Assembly (NCBI RefSeq): GCF_001624695.1
Contig: NZ_JSEP01000008.1
Coordinates: forward strand, 62,001-126,000
Direction of reading: 5' to 3'
Length of the DNA stretch: 64,000 nucleotides
DNA from: Labrenzia sp. OB1
GTDB taxonomy: Bacteria; Pseudomonadota; Alphaproteobacteria; Rhizobiales; Stappiaceae
The notes under the pieces were generated by a model. That model was not told the DNA's origin. It searched no databases and saw nothing but the letters and a program-made list of their open reading frames with translations. Made by a program: the position numbers and the translations under genes. Positions 38,088 to 46,113 of the stretch are shown here, one piece after another. Each line of letters begins with the position of its first letter. The first letter of the stretch is position 1.

Positions 38088-38118
38088 TGCCCGGGCCATG
38101 ACTGACATGGCCCGGGCA
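38088..38118 (+). terminator. Intercistronic hairpin after the TctC-like gene
   Basis: TGCCCGGGCCATG (38088-38100) and CATGGCCCGGGCA (38106-38118) form a perfect 13-bp stem with a 5-nt loop, followed by AGTTTCCTTTTCCC. It probably acts as a partial terminator or stabiliser so that the binding protein is made in excess of the permease. Confidence 0.65.
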
Positions 38119-38143
38119 AGTTTCCTTTTCCCGGGACCTTTTC

Positions 38144-40078
38144 ATGATCGAAAACGCGGTTATGGCGCTTGACGCGCTCTTCGACCCTATCCGTCTGGCA
38201 GCGTTGTTCACGGGCATGATTGTCGGAATGGTCTTCGGAATGCTTCCCGGTCTCGGCGGCGTCGCTGCGGTGTCGATCCTTCTGCCCTTCATCTATTATC
38301 TCGCCCCCTATTCCGGTCTCGCCATGCTTCTGGGCGCGGTCTCGGTCGTCTACACCTCGGACACGATAACCTCCGTCCTTATCGGCGCGCCGGGCTCTCC
38401 CGCCTCCGCCCCGACCGCAATCGAAGGCCATGCGCTCGCCAAACAGGGACAGGCCTCGCGGGCGCTCGGCGTCGGGTTCCTTGCCTCCATGGTCGGCGGG
38501 CTCACAGGCGCGGCGATCCTCTTTGTCGCTATCCCCATAGCCGGACCGATCGTGCTGATGCTTTCGACGCCCGAACTCTTCATGTTCGCGCTCGTCGGCC
38601 TGTATTATGCCGCTTCGATGATTGGCAAGGATCTCGCCAAGGGGCTGGCCGCTGCCTGTCTCGGGGTTCTCCTGGGGGTCGTCGGCCCGGCCCAGGCGGC
38701 CGCCGATTTCCGCTACACATTCGATCAGGTCTATCTGCTCGACGGATTTTCACTGACCATCGTCGCGCTTGGCCTTTTCGGCGTCGCCGAAGTGATCTCG
38801 ATGCTCGCCGCGGGCGGGGGAATCAGTCATGAACGGGTAAAAGTCGATCACTGGGGCGAAGGTTTCCGGGACTTCTGGAAGGCCAAGTGGCTGGTCTTGC
38901 GTGCGGCGGTGATCGGTGTCTTCGGAGGGTTCGTGCCGGCCGTCGGGGCGTCAGCGTCCACATGGGTGGCCTATGGGCATGCCATTCATTCAACAAAAGA
39001 CAAATCGCGCTTCGGCAAGGGCGAGATCCGAGGCATCGCCGCGTCGGAAGGCGCCAACAACGCCACAGTGATTTCCGACCTGGTGCCCACTCTTCTCTTC
39101 AGCGTGCCGGGAGGACCGGCGGCTGCCATATTCCTCGGAGCCCTGTTTTCGTTCGGCTATTATCCCGGGCCGCGCATGATCACCCAGAACCCGGACCTGA
39201 TGTTCCTGATCGTCTGGTCGGTGGCCCTGACGTCCGTGGTGGGCGCCGGATTGTGCTTTGCCATCACCCCTGCCCTAGCGCGCCTCACACGCATACCATT
39301 TGCGATCATCGCAGCCCCGCTCGTGCTGATCATGGTGATCGGCGCTTATCAGTCCACCTCGACGATGGGCGATATCTTCATGCTGTTCCTTCTGGGCGGT
39401 CTGGGCTGGCTGATGAAACACGGGGGCTGGCCCCGCGCGCCCGCTCTTGTCGGCTTCGTGCTCTCCGGGCCGATGGAACAGTATTTCTGGCTGACCAACC
39501 AGATCTACGGCTGGTCCTGGCTCACGCGACCCGGCGTGCTCATCATCGGTTCGGTCATCGTCATTCCCATGTTTCTCTCGTTCGTGCGCCGGCTGAGAGC
39601 CAGGGGGCGGAAAGCCGAGCCCGCGCCTGAAAATGCCCTCCCGACGCTGAATGCACCCAGCCATGGCATTGCGCTGGTTCTGGCCGCCATCGTTTCGGTG
39701 ATGTTCGCCTATGCGCTGTGGGAGACCTTCTCTTTCAATCCGGCCTCGCGCCTGATGCCGGGTCTGGCAATCCTGCCCGGACTGCCGCTCGCCCTCTATC
39801 TGCTCGTGCGCGGTCTCCGTGGCTATCGCAATGACTTCAGCCGCGATGCGAATGAGCTCTGGGTCCTGGTCGCGCTGTTCGTTTACGCCGTGGCTGTCTG
39901 GGCCTTCGGCCTCAGCATCCCGACCGTCGCCCTGATTGCGTGGATGCTTCTGGTGAAGGCGCGCATGCGGATCTGGACCGGCCTGATTTACGGCACGGCC
40001 GTCTTCGCCGTGATCCGGCTGCTTTTCGACCTCCTGCGAGGCGACGCGCCCGTCGGAGCCCTCATTCCCTTTAGCTGA
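38144..40078 (+). CDS. TTT permease: TctA fused to a TctB-like C-terminal domain
   Basis: A 644-residue membrane protein. Residues 1 to about 500 are a TctA large subunit: GMLPGLGGVAAVSILLPF, the APGSPASAPTAIEGHALAKQGQA loop and FVPAVGASASTWVAYGHA. TctA normally ends near 500. Here a charged linker (RARGRKAEPAPENALP) leads to about 140 more residues with four hydrophobic segments and the TctB-like FNPASRLMPGLAILPGLPLALYLLVRGL. No separate tctB gene exists in the locus, which supports a genuine fusion. It is transported-substrate specific through the adjacent binding protein. Confidence 0.88.
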   Translation: MIENAVMALDALFDPIRLAALFTGMIVGMVFGMLPGLGGVAAVSILLPFIYYLAPYSGLAMLLGAVSVVYTSDTITSVLIGAPGSPASAPTAIEGHALAKQGQASRALGVGFLASMVGGLTGAAILFVAIPIAGPIVLMLSTPELFMFALVGLYYAASMIGKDLAKGLAAACLGVLLGVVGPAQAAADFRYTFDQVYLLDGFSLTIVALGLFGVAEVISMLAAGGGISHERVKVDHWGEGFRDFWKAKWLVLRAAVIGVFGGFVPAVGASASTWVAYGHAIHSTKDKSRFGKGEIRGIAASEGANNATVISDLVPTLLFSVPGGPAAAIFLGALFSFGYYPGPRMITQNPDLMFLIVWSVALTSVVGAGLCFAITPALARLTRIPFAIIAAPLVLIMVIGAYQSTSTMGDIFMLFLLGGLGWLMKHGGWPRAPALVGFVLSGPMEQYFWLTNQIYGWSWLTRPGVLIIGSVIVIPMFLSFVRRLRARGRKAEPAPENALPTLNAPSHGIALVLAAIVSVMFAYALWETFSFNPASRLMPGLAILPGLPLALYLLVRGLRGYRNDFSRDANELWVLVALFVYAVAVWAFGLSIPTVALIAWMLLVKARMRIWTGLIYGTAVFAVIRLLFDLLRGDAPVGALIPFS

Positions 40079-40092
40079 CGGAAGGATCTTCC

Positions 40093-40620
40093 ATGTCCGA
40101 CATGATCGACGCAGACATCATCGAACCGAGCATAGACCCGCAAACACGCAAGATCGGTGTCCGCCATGTCAAGGCAACCAACGCCGCTGGCACACGCACC
40201 AAGATCCAGGTCAGGGATTTCGATGCGGCCTACACCGACGAGCCCGCCTCGCTTGGGGGGACCAACTCCGCGCCGAGCCCGCTCGAAACCGTGCTGATCG
40301 CTCTGGTCGGCTGTGACGGTGTCATCATCAACGGCGTCGCCAAGGCGATGAGTTTTGACTATTCCGGCGTTGATTTTGCCTGCGAAAGCCAGATCGATGT
40401 GCGCGGACCGAAAGGCGTGCCGGGCATCCGCCCCTATTTCGAAAGCGGCAAACTCGACATCACCGTCTATTCCAACGAGCCTGACGAGCGGTTTCGCAAG
40501 CTTTGCAAGAATGTCGAATTCCGCTGTCCGGTCATGAACCTGTTCGCCGCGGCCAAGGTCGACATGACTGTGACCTGGACGCAAAAGCCAGCAGCGGATT
40601 ACAACGGAAACGTCGACTAA
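40093..40620 (+). CDS. OsmC-family protein
   Basis: A 175-residue OsmC/Ohr-fold protein with the two redox cysteines in the expected contexts (LIALVGCDGVII and VEFRCPVMNLF). OsmC proteins reduce organic or fatty-acid hydroperoxides, but several act on other thiol-reactive compounds. It follows the TctA-TctB gene by 15 bp and closes the operon. This makes a link to the imported compound (detoxification of a by-product) plausible. Cytoplasmic. Confidence 0.9.
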   Translation: MSDMIDADIIEPSIDPQTRKIGVRHVKATNAAGTRTKIQVRDFDAAYTDEPASLGGTNSAPSPLETVLIALVGCDGVIINGVAKAMSFDYSGVDFACESQIDVRGPKGVPGIRPYFESGKLDITVYSNEPDERFRKLCKNVEFRCPVMNLFAAAKVDMTVTWTQKPAADYNGNVD

Positions 40621-40653
40621 CCTTGAGGATTTCCCGCGGTTCCCGGTAAACGG

Positions 40654-40726
40654 CCGCGCCTCAGGCGCGGTTGAAGCGCTGAGCATTTTTTCGCAGCACC
40701 GGGAAGGCCACGCCGGCGGCCTTCCC
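40654..40726. terminator. Two hairpins between convergent OsmC and glycoside-hydrolase genes
   Basis: Stem 1: CCGCGCC (40654-40660) with GGCGCGG (40664-40670). A run of six T follows about 20 nt later on the plus strand. Stem 2: GGGAAGGCC (40701-40709) with GGCCTTCCC (40718-40726). They lie between convergent stop codons at 40620 and 40747 and probably end both transcripts. Confidence 0.5.
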
Positions 40727-40746
40727 CTAGTTTCATATAGGGCCGG

Positions 40747-42270
40747 TTACCGGCGACGACGCACACGCACGCACAGATAGGGATTTCCCGGCAATTCCAC
40801 ACCAAAGGCGGCGTCGGGTTTACCTCCGCGTGTGATGGCGCCGTGGCGGGTGGCCACGGGCACGGGCGCCGGAACCTTTTTGCCTGGCGTGATCGTCATG
40901 TTCCAGCCATCGATGATATCGATCTCATAGTCGCCATCTTCCATCGGCAATCCGGTGGACAGGACGACAGGCCGGTGCTCGCCGAGATAGATGTAGGTAA
41001 GGTCACCTTCCTTCGACGAGGCGACGAGCCGGTGAGACCGGAAACCGGGGATCTCGTCTACCGGGGTCAGGCCCTCGCTGACGTCCTCTTCGATGATCTT
41101 GCGCAAAAAGGCGATGCGTTCCGGGCTCTGGCCGCGCAGCTCTCCACCCTTGGCCCACCACAAGAGGTCCTGGGGGTGCACATAGGTTTCGCCGTGTCCG
41201 GCATAGCCGCCTTTCAGAACGGTCATCCAGAAGCGGTGAACCATGGTCTCTGCCGTGATGTTGCCCCAGAACTGCAGAATATTGCCTTCATAGTGCATCT
41301 CGTCATTGAGCACAGGCTTGCCATATTGAGCCCGCCATTCCGGTGTCTGCGACACATCGGAATGCTGGATGCTGACGTGGCTGACCCAGGGTTTTCTGTG
41401 ATCGTAGCAAAGGTCCGGATTGCCCTGGTGAATCGACTTCGGGTGCAGATACGGGTCGGTTTCCTCGATGATCTGGAAGAACCGGTCCCAGCGGTCCATC
41501 GGCTTCACATCGAGCATGAAGTCGTATTCGTTGGCCAATGACCACCAGACATTACGATACGCGGCGATGCGGGCGACGAGATATTGCAGGTAGCGATAGT
41601 CCTGCTCCTCCGTCCACATGCAGTGATCCCAGCGGTCATAGGGATGGAAGATGATGACATCCGCCTCGATATTCATCTCGGCCAGACGCGCGATCTGGTT
41701 CTCGAAATGCCGGAACGCCGCGAAGTTCGGACGATCCGGGTCGTATTTGCCGTCAGCACGCACTTCATAAACATCGTGCAGCGGCTCATTCTGGTTGTAG
41801 GGATAGGACTTCGGCATGACGCACATGCGCAGCTTGTTGAATGCTCTCGTATCCTCCAGCGACTTGAAGGTCTGTTCCTGCATTTCCAGCGGTTGATGGG
41901 TCCAGGCGTAACAGGTTGTCGTAAAGGGGAAATACGGCGTTCCGTCCGCATAGGCGAAATGGAACCTGTTGCGCACATGGACCGGGCCGCGAACCCCTTC
42001 GCGCGGCTCTGTCGCGGTGAAGCTTGCCGTCTGACCGTTGAGCGCGGCGGTGTCCGACTCGGTCGTCAGCGTCCAGTCGCCGGGATGATCCGGGCTGAAA
42101 CGCACCTTGAAGACGCCGTCGCCATCGTAGAAACCGGGAACCCTGATCTTGCGGTTGTTCAGGGCGAATACGCCCCAGAACTCGGTGTCGAGATAAGGAT
42201 TGCCGGGTATGTCGGCCTTAATCTCGTGTTCGAAAATATCGTATTGTGCGATCGTGGTTGCGCTGGACAT
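40747..42270 (-). CDS. Cytoplasmic glycoside hydrolase, DUF5060 plus apiosidase-like (DUF4038/DUF5605-type) barrel
   Basis: A 507-residue protein without signal peptide. Residues 1-90 are a DUF5060-type beta domain (KADIPGNPYLDTEFWGVFALNN, GDGVFKVRFSPDHPGDWTL). Residues about 100-410 form a clan GH-A TIM barrel: FAYADGTPYFPFTTTCYAW, NKLRMCVMPKSYPYN, acid/base Glu248 in WSLANEYD and probable nucleophile Glu324 in PVLNDEMHYEG. A small beta domain ends the chain. DUF4038 includes apiosidases (GH140), but the exact family is open. It is the last gene of the Opp-type ABC operon and would hydrolyse the imported glycoside in the cytoplasm. Confidence 0.85.
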   Translation of the reverse strand: MSSATTIAQYDIFEHEIKADIPGNPYLDTEFWGVFALNNRKIRVPGFYDGDGVFKVRFSPDHPGDWTLTTESDTAALNGQTASFTATEPREGVRGPVHVRNRFHFAYADGTPYFPFTTTCYAWTHQPLEMQEQTFKSLEDTRAFNKLRMCVMPKSYPYNQNEPLHDVYEVRADGKYDPDRPNFAAFRHFENQIARLAEMNIEADVIIFHPYDRWDHCMWTEEQDYRYLQYLVARIAAYRNVWWSLANEYDFMLDVKPMDRWDRFFQIIEETDPYLHPKSIHQGNPDLCYDHRKPWVSHVSIQHSDVSQTPEWRAQYGKPVLNDEMHYEGNILQFWGNITAETMVHRFWMTVLKGGYAGHGETYVHPQDLLWWAKGGELRGQSPERIAFLRKIIEEDVSEGLTPVDEIPGFRSHRLVASSKEGDLTYIYLGEHRPVVLSTGLPMEDGDYEIDIIDGWNMTITPGKKVPAPVPVATRHGAITRGGKPDAAFGVELPGNPYLCVRVRRRR

Positions 42271-42325
42271 GAAACGTCCCTCCCTTGGCGTATTGATGTT
42301 GATTGTCCGAGGCTCTTTCGGGCCG

Positions 42326-43159
42326 TCAGTTCAAGGTGGCCGGCGCGACGTTGCGAGGACGCCAGCGCTGACGAGTGGTGGGAATGGAATTGAGAAGAAG
42401 GCGGGTGTATTCGTGCTGCGGATCGGACATGACAGCCTGTGCCTTGCCGAACTCGACAACCTGCCCCTTCTTCATCACGGCGATGAAGTCGCTGATGTAG
42501 TAGGCGGTCGCCAGATCGTGGGTGATGTACAGGAAACTGCGGCCCTCCTCGTCGCGCAGTTTCCTGAACAGATTGATGATGATCATACGGCGCGATGCGT
42601 CGATCATGCTCACCGGTTCGTCGGCCACGATAAGGCTGGGTTCGGGGATCAGGGCCCGTGCGACGGAAATCCGCTGCAGTTCTCCTCCCGAGAACTGGTT
42701 CGTGTATTTGCCGACCACGTCATTGTATTCCAGACCGACCGACGACAGCGCATGGGCAACCGCATCCCTGGCGTCTGGCGCCGAGAGCCCTGCGACGCGA
42801 ATGGCGGTCTCGTGAAGATAGGCATCGACATTCCGGTAGCGGCTGAATGCCTCGAATGGGTTTTGAAAGATCGGCTGGATCGACTTCAGAAACTCCCGCC
42901 GCGAAGGCCGAGAGCCCGCGCCGGCGACTTCCTTGTCGTAGACGACGGCAGAGCCGGACGTCGGCACTTCCAGCCGCAGAAGGGTCTTGGCCAGTGTCGT
43001 CTTGCCGCTTCCGGACTCGCCGACGACAGCGATGATCACCGGCCGGTCGCTTTCAACAGTGATATTGACGTTGTCCAGCGCCTGAATTCTCTTCGCCCGG
43101 AAGAAGCTGCCAAGGCGGTAGACCTTGTTCAGACCGACTGTCTTGAGGATCACTGCCAT
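42326..43159 (-). CDS. Oligosaccharide/oligopeptide ABC transporter ATP-binding protein (OppF/DppF type)
   Basis: A 277-residue ATPase with Walker A VGESGSGKTTLAKT, Q-loop IQPIFQNPFEAFSRYRN, signature FSGGELQRISVARA, Walker B LIVADEPVSMIDAS and switch YITHD. The pattern is that of the second ATPase of Opp/Dpp importers. ATG 43159 overlaps the end of the OppD-type gene by 10 bp. The longer open frame upstream is rejected because ATPase homology begins at MAVILKTVGLNKVYRL. It is followed after 55 bp by the glycoside-hydrolase gene. Confidence 0.92.
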   Translation of the reverse strand: MAVILKTVGLNKVYRLGSFFRAKRIQALDNVNITVESDRPVIIAVVGESGSGKTTLAKTLLRLEVPTSGSAVVYDKEVAGAGSRPSRREFLKSIQPIFQNPFEAFSRYRNVDAYLHETAIRVAGLSAPDARDAVAHALSSVGLEYNDVVGKYTNQFSGGELQRISVARALIPEPSLIVADEPVSMIDASRRMIIINLFRKLRDEEGRSFLYITHDLATAYYISDFIAVMKKGQVVEFGKAQAVMSDPQHEYTRLLLNSIPTTRQRWRPRNVAPATLN

Positions 43160-44130
43160 CCGGCGCCTCCTGTATCGGGAAGATCTGCACCTGCGAAGTG
43201 ACAGGCTGCGAAGTGGCCCGGCTTGTGTTCTACAAGCGGTGGCTCCTGGCTCCGGCAAAGGCCGGTGGCCAGCGGACAGCGTTCGGCGAACCGGCAGCCT
43301 TGCAGGTCCCCCCACAGACTGGGTGGACTGCCCGGAATACCGTGCCGGGCACGATCTTCTCCGATGGTGGGAAGCGATCCGATGAGCATTTTTGTATAGG
43401 GATGCAGCGGCTCGTCGAAAACGCTGTCTGAATCGCCATATTCGGCTGCTTTGGCGGCATACATGATGAGCATCTTGTGGGTCACCTGATAGTGCACCCC
43501 CATGTCGTGCGACACGATCAGGATCGTATTGCCCATCTGTTCCTGCAGTTCCATCAGCAGAAGCAGGATTTCCTTCTGAACCACAACATCCAGCGCGGTT
43601 GTCGGTTCATCGGCAATGATCAGGTTGGGCTGGAAGAAAGTGGCAAGGGCGATCATCATCCGTTGCCGCATGCCACCGGAGAGCTGGTGCGGAAAGGAAT
43701 CGAGCGCTTCCACCGGCAGGCCGAGTTTGCCGATATACTCCCTCACCTGCTCCAGAACCCGTTTCTTGTTCGGGTCGGTGCCGGGAAAATCAATGAATTG
43801 TTCTCGGATTCTGATGACCGGGTTCATCGAGTTCATTGAGCTCTGCGGGATGTAGGACAGCGTCCTGAACCATTCGTTGCGGACGTTTTCACTCGTCACC
43901 GGTTCGCCGTTTCTGTCGTTGAACCCGTATTCTATCGTCCCCGAAGACAGTGACATCGGTGAGAGAATGTCACCGTAGATCGCCCGCATGAGCGTCGACT
44001 TTCCGCAGCCGGATTCACCGGCGATGCCGACGATGCAGCCATCAGGTATTTCCAGATTCACCCCGTCCACGGCATTGATGCTGCCGCGTTCGGTCCGGTA
44101 GCTGACCACGATGTCATTCAGTTCAATCAT
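43150..44130 (-). CDS. ABC transporter ATP-binding protein (OppD/DppD type)
   Basis: A 326-residue ATPase with Walker A GESGCGKSTLMRA, signature LSGGMRQRMMIALA, Walker B LIIADEPTTALDVV and switch VSHDMGVHYQ. The C-terminal extension of Opp/Dpp ATPases, with its cysteine pattern (QGCRFAERCPLATGLCRSQEPPL), could hold a 4Fe-4S or metal site as seen in some DppD/F proteins. Its start overlaps the permease stop (ATGA at 44127-44130). Confidence 0.93.
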   Translation of the reverse strand: MIELNDIVVSYRTERGSINAVDGVNLEIPDGCIVGIAGESGCGKSTLMRAIYGDILSPMSLSSGTIEYGFNDRNGEPVTSENVRNEWFRTLSYIPQSSMNSMNPVIRIREQFIDFPGTDPNKKRVLEQVREYIGKLGLPVEALDSFPHQLSGGMRQRMMIALATFFQPNLIIADEPTTALDVVVQKEILLLLMELQEQMGNTILIVSHDMGVHYQVTHKMLIMYAAKAAEYGDSDSVFDEPLHPYTKMLIGSLPTIGEDRARHGIPGSPPSLWGDLQGCRFAERCPLATGLCRSQEPPLVEHKPGHFAACHFAGADLPDTGGAGWQ

Positions 44131-45032
44131 TGCACACCACGCTTGGTTGCGAATGCGGCGTTGAAGCCGGTCGACGTCAGAAAGAGCCCCAGGAACAAGG
44201 TCACCGTTGCCACAATCGGGGCAATCATCCAGGCGTAATGACCGGTAAAGAGCGCGTTGAAATTCAGCGCCCAGAATATGACCGATCCAAGCGTCGGAAC
44301 CTCGACCTTCGACAGGCCGATCACCGCCAGGGCGGCTTCCGTGTTGATCGCGAAGAGAATGACATTGATGAAGCCGACCAGAATGTAGGCGGAGACATAG
44401 GGAAAGACTTCCCTGAGAATAATCTGCGGCGTGTTGGCGCCCGAGAACCGCGCCATGTTTATGAATTCACGCTCCCGCAGCGACAGCGCCATGGATCTTA
44501 CGGTCCTGGCATCCCAGGCCCAGCCGAAGATGATGATGATGAAGCCTACGGCGAGAAACGAGGTGTTGCCGCGGATCAACGCCCCCAGAATGATCAGGAC
44601 AGGCAACAGCGGTATGGTGATGATCGTATCGACAATGAGCATCACAAACCGCTCAAAATTGCCGCCGACGAAACCGGCGCTGAGGCCGACAGTCGTTGCA
44701 ATCACCGTGACCCCGACCGCGACAACGATGCCAAGGATCAGGGAGTTGCGGATGGAATAGACCAGATACCAGAAGATATCCTGGCCGAGCGCCGTGGTTC
44801 CAAGCAGATGATCGAACGAAGGTGGCAGGTTTCGCGTGTAGGAGCCCTGAAAGGAGGGATCGACCGGTGCGAACACCGGCAAAATCATGCTGCCGCCCCC
44901 CATGACGAGCAGGATCGTCAGGCCGATGATCAAACGGGGCGTGAGCAACCAGAGGATCGACTCCCTGCGACGCTCCGAGGACCGCGCCGCGGGCACCGGA
45001 ATTGAAGTTGCGGTTTCGCCGATTTCTGCCAT
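44127..45032 (-). CDS. ABC transporter permease (OppC/DppC type)
   Basis: A 301-residue permease with a cytoplasmic N-terminus, a first membrane span (LIIGLTILLVMGGGSMILPVF), and the DppC-type LLGTTALGQDIFWYLVYSIRNSL motif. The EAA-like loop is REREFINMARFSGANTPQIILREVFPYVSAYIL. It directly follows the OppB-type gene with no gap and overlaps the OppD-type gene by 4 bp. Confidence 0.93.
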   Translation of the reverse strand: MAEIGETATSIPVPAARSSERRRESILWLLTPRLIIGLTILLVMGGGSMILPVFAPVDPSFQGSYTRNLPPSFDHLLGTTALGQDIFWYLVYSIRNSLILGIVVAVGVTVIATTVGLSAGFVGGNFERFVMLIVDTIITIPLLPVLIILGALIRGNTSFLAVGFIIIIFGWAWDARTVRSMALSLREREFINMARFSGANTPQIILREVFPYVSAYILVGFINVILFAINTEAALAVIGLSKVEVPTLGSVIFWALNFNALFTGHYAWMIAPIVATVTLFLGLFLTSTGFNAAFATKRGVQ

Positions 45033-46034
45033 CTATTTATGCCGGATTCTTGGGTCGAGAAGAGGATACGCCAGGTCGATCAGGAGACCTGCCGTGGCGA
45101 CCGCAATGATCGAGACGGTTATTGCGCCATAAAGAACGTTGTAGTCTCCGCCGCTTGCGGCCTGGCGCATGATCAATCCGATGCCTGGATAGGAGAAAAT
45201 GATTTCTGTCAGCAGCGCACCGTTGAAGATGACACCCAGGGACAAGGCCAGGGCGGTCACTTGCGGCAACAGCGCATTGCGGAAAACATACCGGATCATC
45301 CGGGTCCGGTGCGTGGTTCCCTTGAGGCGCGCGAAAGTGACGTAAGGCTCTTCGCTGGTCGCAATCGCCAGCGCCTTCATGCTGAGGATGTTCCATCCGA
45401 AACCGGCAAGGACGAGCGCCAGGCCCGGCAGCAGTGAATTGAACAGGATCGTGCCGGCCTTATCGAGCGTCAATGCGCCGACCGGGAAAGTCGCGGACAG
45501 TGGAAAGATCGGAAAGATATAGGCGAAGATCATCAAGACCGAGATCGCCAGGATGTAATACGGGATCGGGTACAGAAGAATACCCACGAACTCCAGGATC
45601 GAGGCGGCCCGTTTCTTGTAGAAATACCCGGCCACCAGTCCCACCGTGTTTCCCAGGCACCAGGCGATGACCGTCGCGGTCATGAGCAGGCCCATCGTCC
45701 ATGGCAGCGCTTCGGCCAGCATGGAGGAAACGGGATGCGGAAAATACGTGTAGGACGGTCCGAAATCGAAATCGATCACGACCCGCTTCATGTAGGCCAG
45801 ATATTGCTCGAAGACACTGCCCTGAAGGCCATAGAGCTCTTCCAGGCTCTTGCGCAACTCGGCGAGGCCTTCCGGAGCAATCGTCGCACTGGCACGGCTC
45901 TGAAGTTCGCCAATATATCCGTCGATCGGATTGACGGGCATAAAGCGTGGAAGAGCGAAGGTGATGGACAGCCCGATAAAGAGAACAGCGAAATATAGCG
46001 CTATCCGTTTGGCGATGAACGTTACGACGCCCAC
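45033..46034 (-). CDS. ABC transporter permease (OppB/DppB type)
   Basis: About 333 residues from GTG 46034, which has GGGAG 8 nt upstream; TTG 46049 is an alternative. The start FIAKRIALYFAVLFIGLSITFALPRFMPVNPID is typical of OppB/DppB. Further features are the large periplasmic loop before TM2 and an EAA loop (ALAIATSEEPYVTFARLKGTTHRTRMIRYVFRNALLPQVTAL). It is second in the operon, separated from the binding-protein gene by a hairpin. Confidence 0.92.
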   Translation of the reverse strand: MGVVTFIAKRIALYFAVLFIGLSITFALPRFMPVNPIDGYIGELQSRASATIAPEGLAELRKSLEELYGLQGSVFEQYLAYMKRVVIDFDFGPSYTYFPHPVSSMLAEALPWTMGLLMTATVIAWCLGNTVGLVAGYFYKKRAASILEFVGILLYPIPYYILAISVLMIFAYIFPIFPLSATFPVGALTLDKAGTILFNSLLPGLALVLAGFGWNILSMKALAIATSEEPYVTFARLKGTTHRTRMIRYVFRNALLPQVTALALSLGVIFNGALLTEIIFSYPGIGLIMRQAASGGDYNVLYGAITVSIIAVATAGLLIDLAYPLLDPRIRHK

Positions 46035-46068
46035 GGCGTGCTCCCGCAAAATATGAGATGGACGGTCA

Positions 46069-46093
46069 ACGAGGCGGCGTCAGGCCGCCTCGT
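46069..46093 (-). terminator. Intercistronic hairpin after the Opp-type binding-protein gene
   Basis: ACGAGGCGGC (46069-46078) and GCCGCCTCGT (46084-46093) form a perfect 10-bp stem with a 5-nt loop, 20 bp after the binding-protein stop on the minus strand. No T-tract follows on that strand, so message stabilisation or partial attenuation is more likely than full termination. Confidence 0.55.
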
Positions 46094-46113
46094 CTTTCGA
46101 CACCTGGCCGTGA

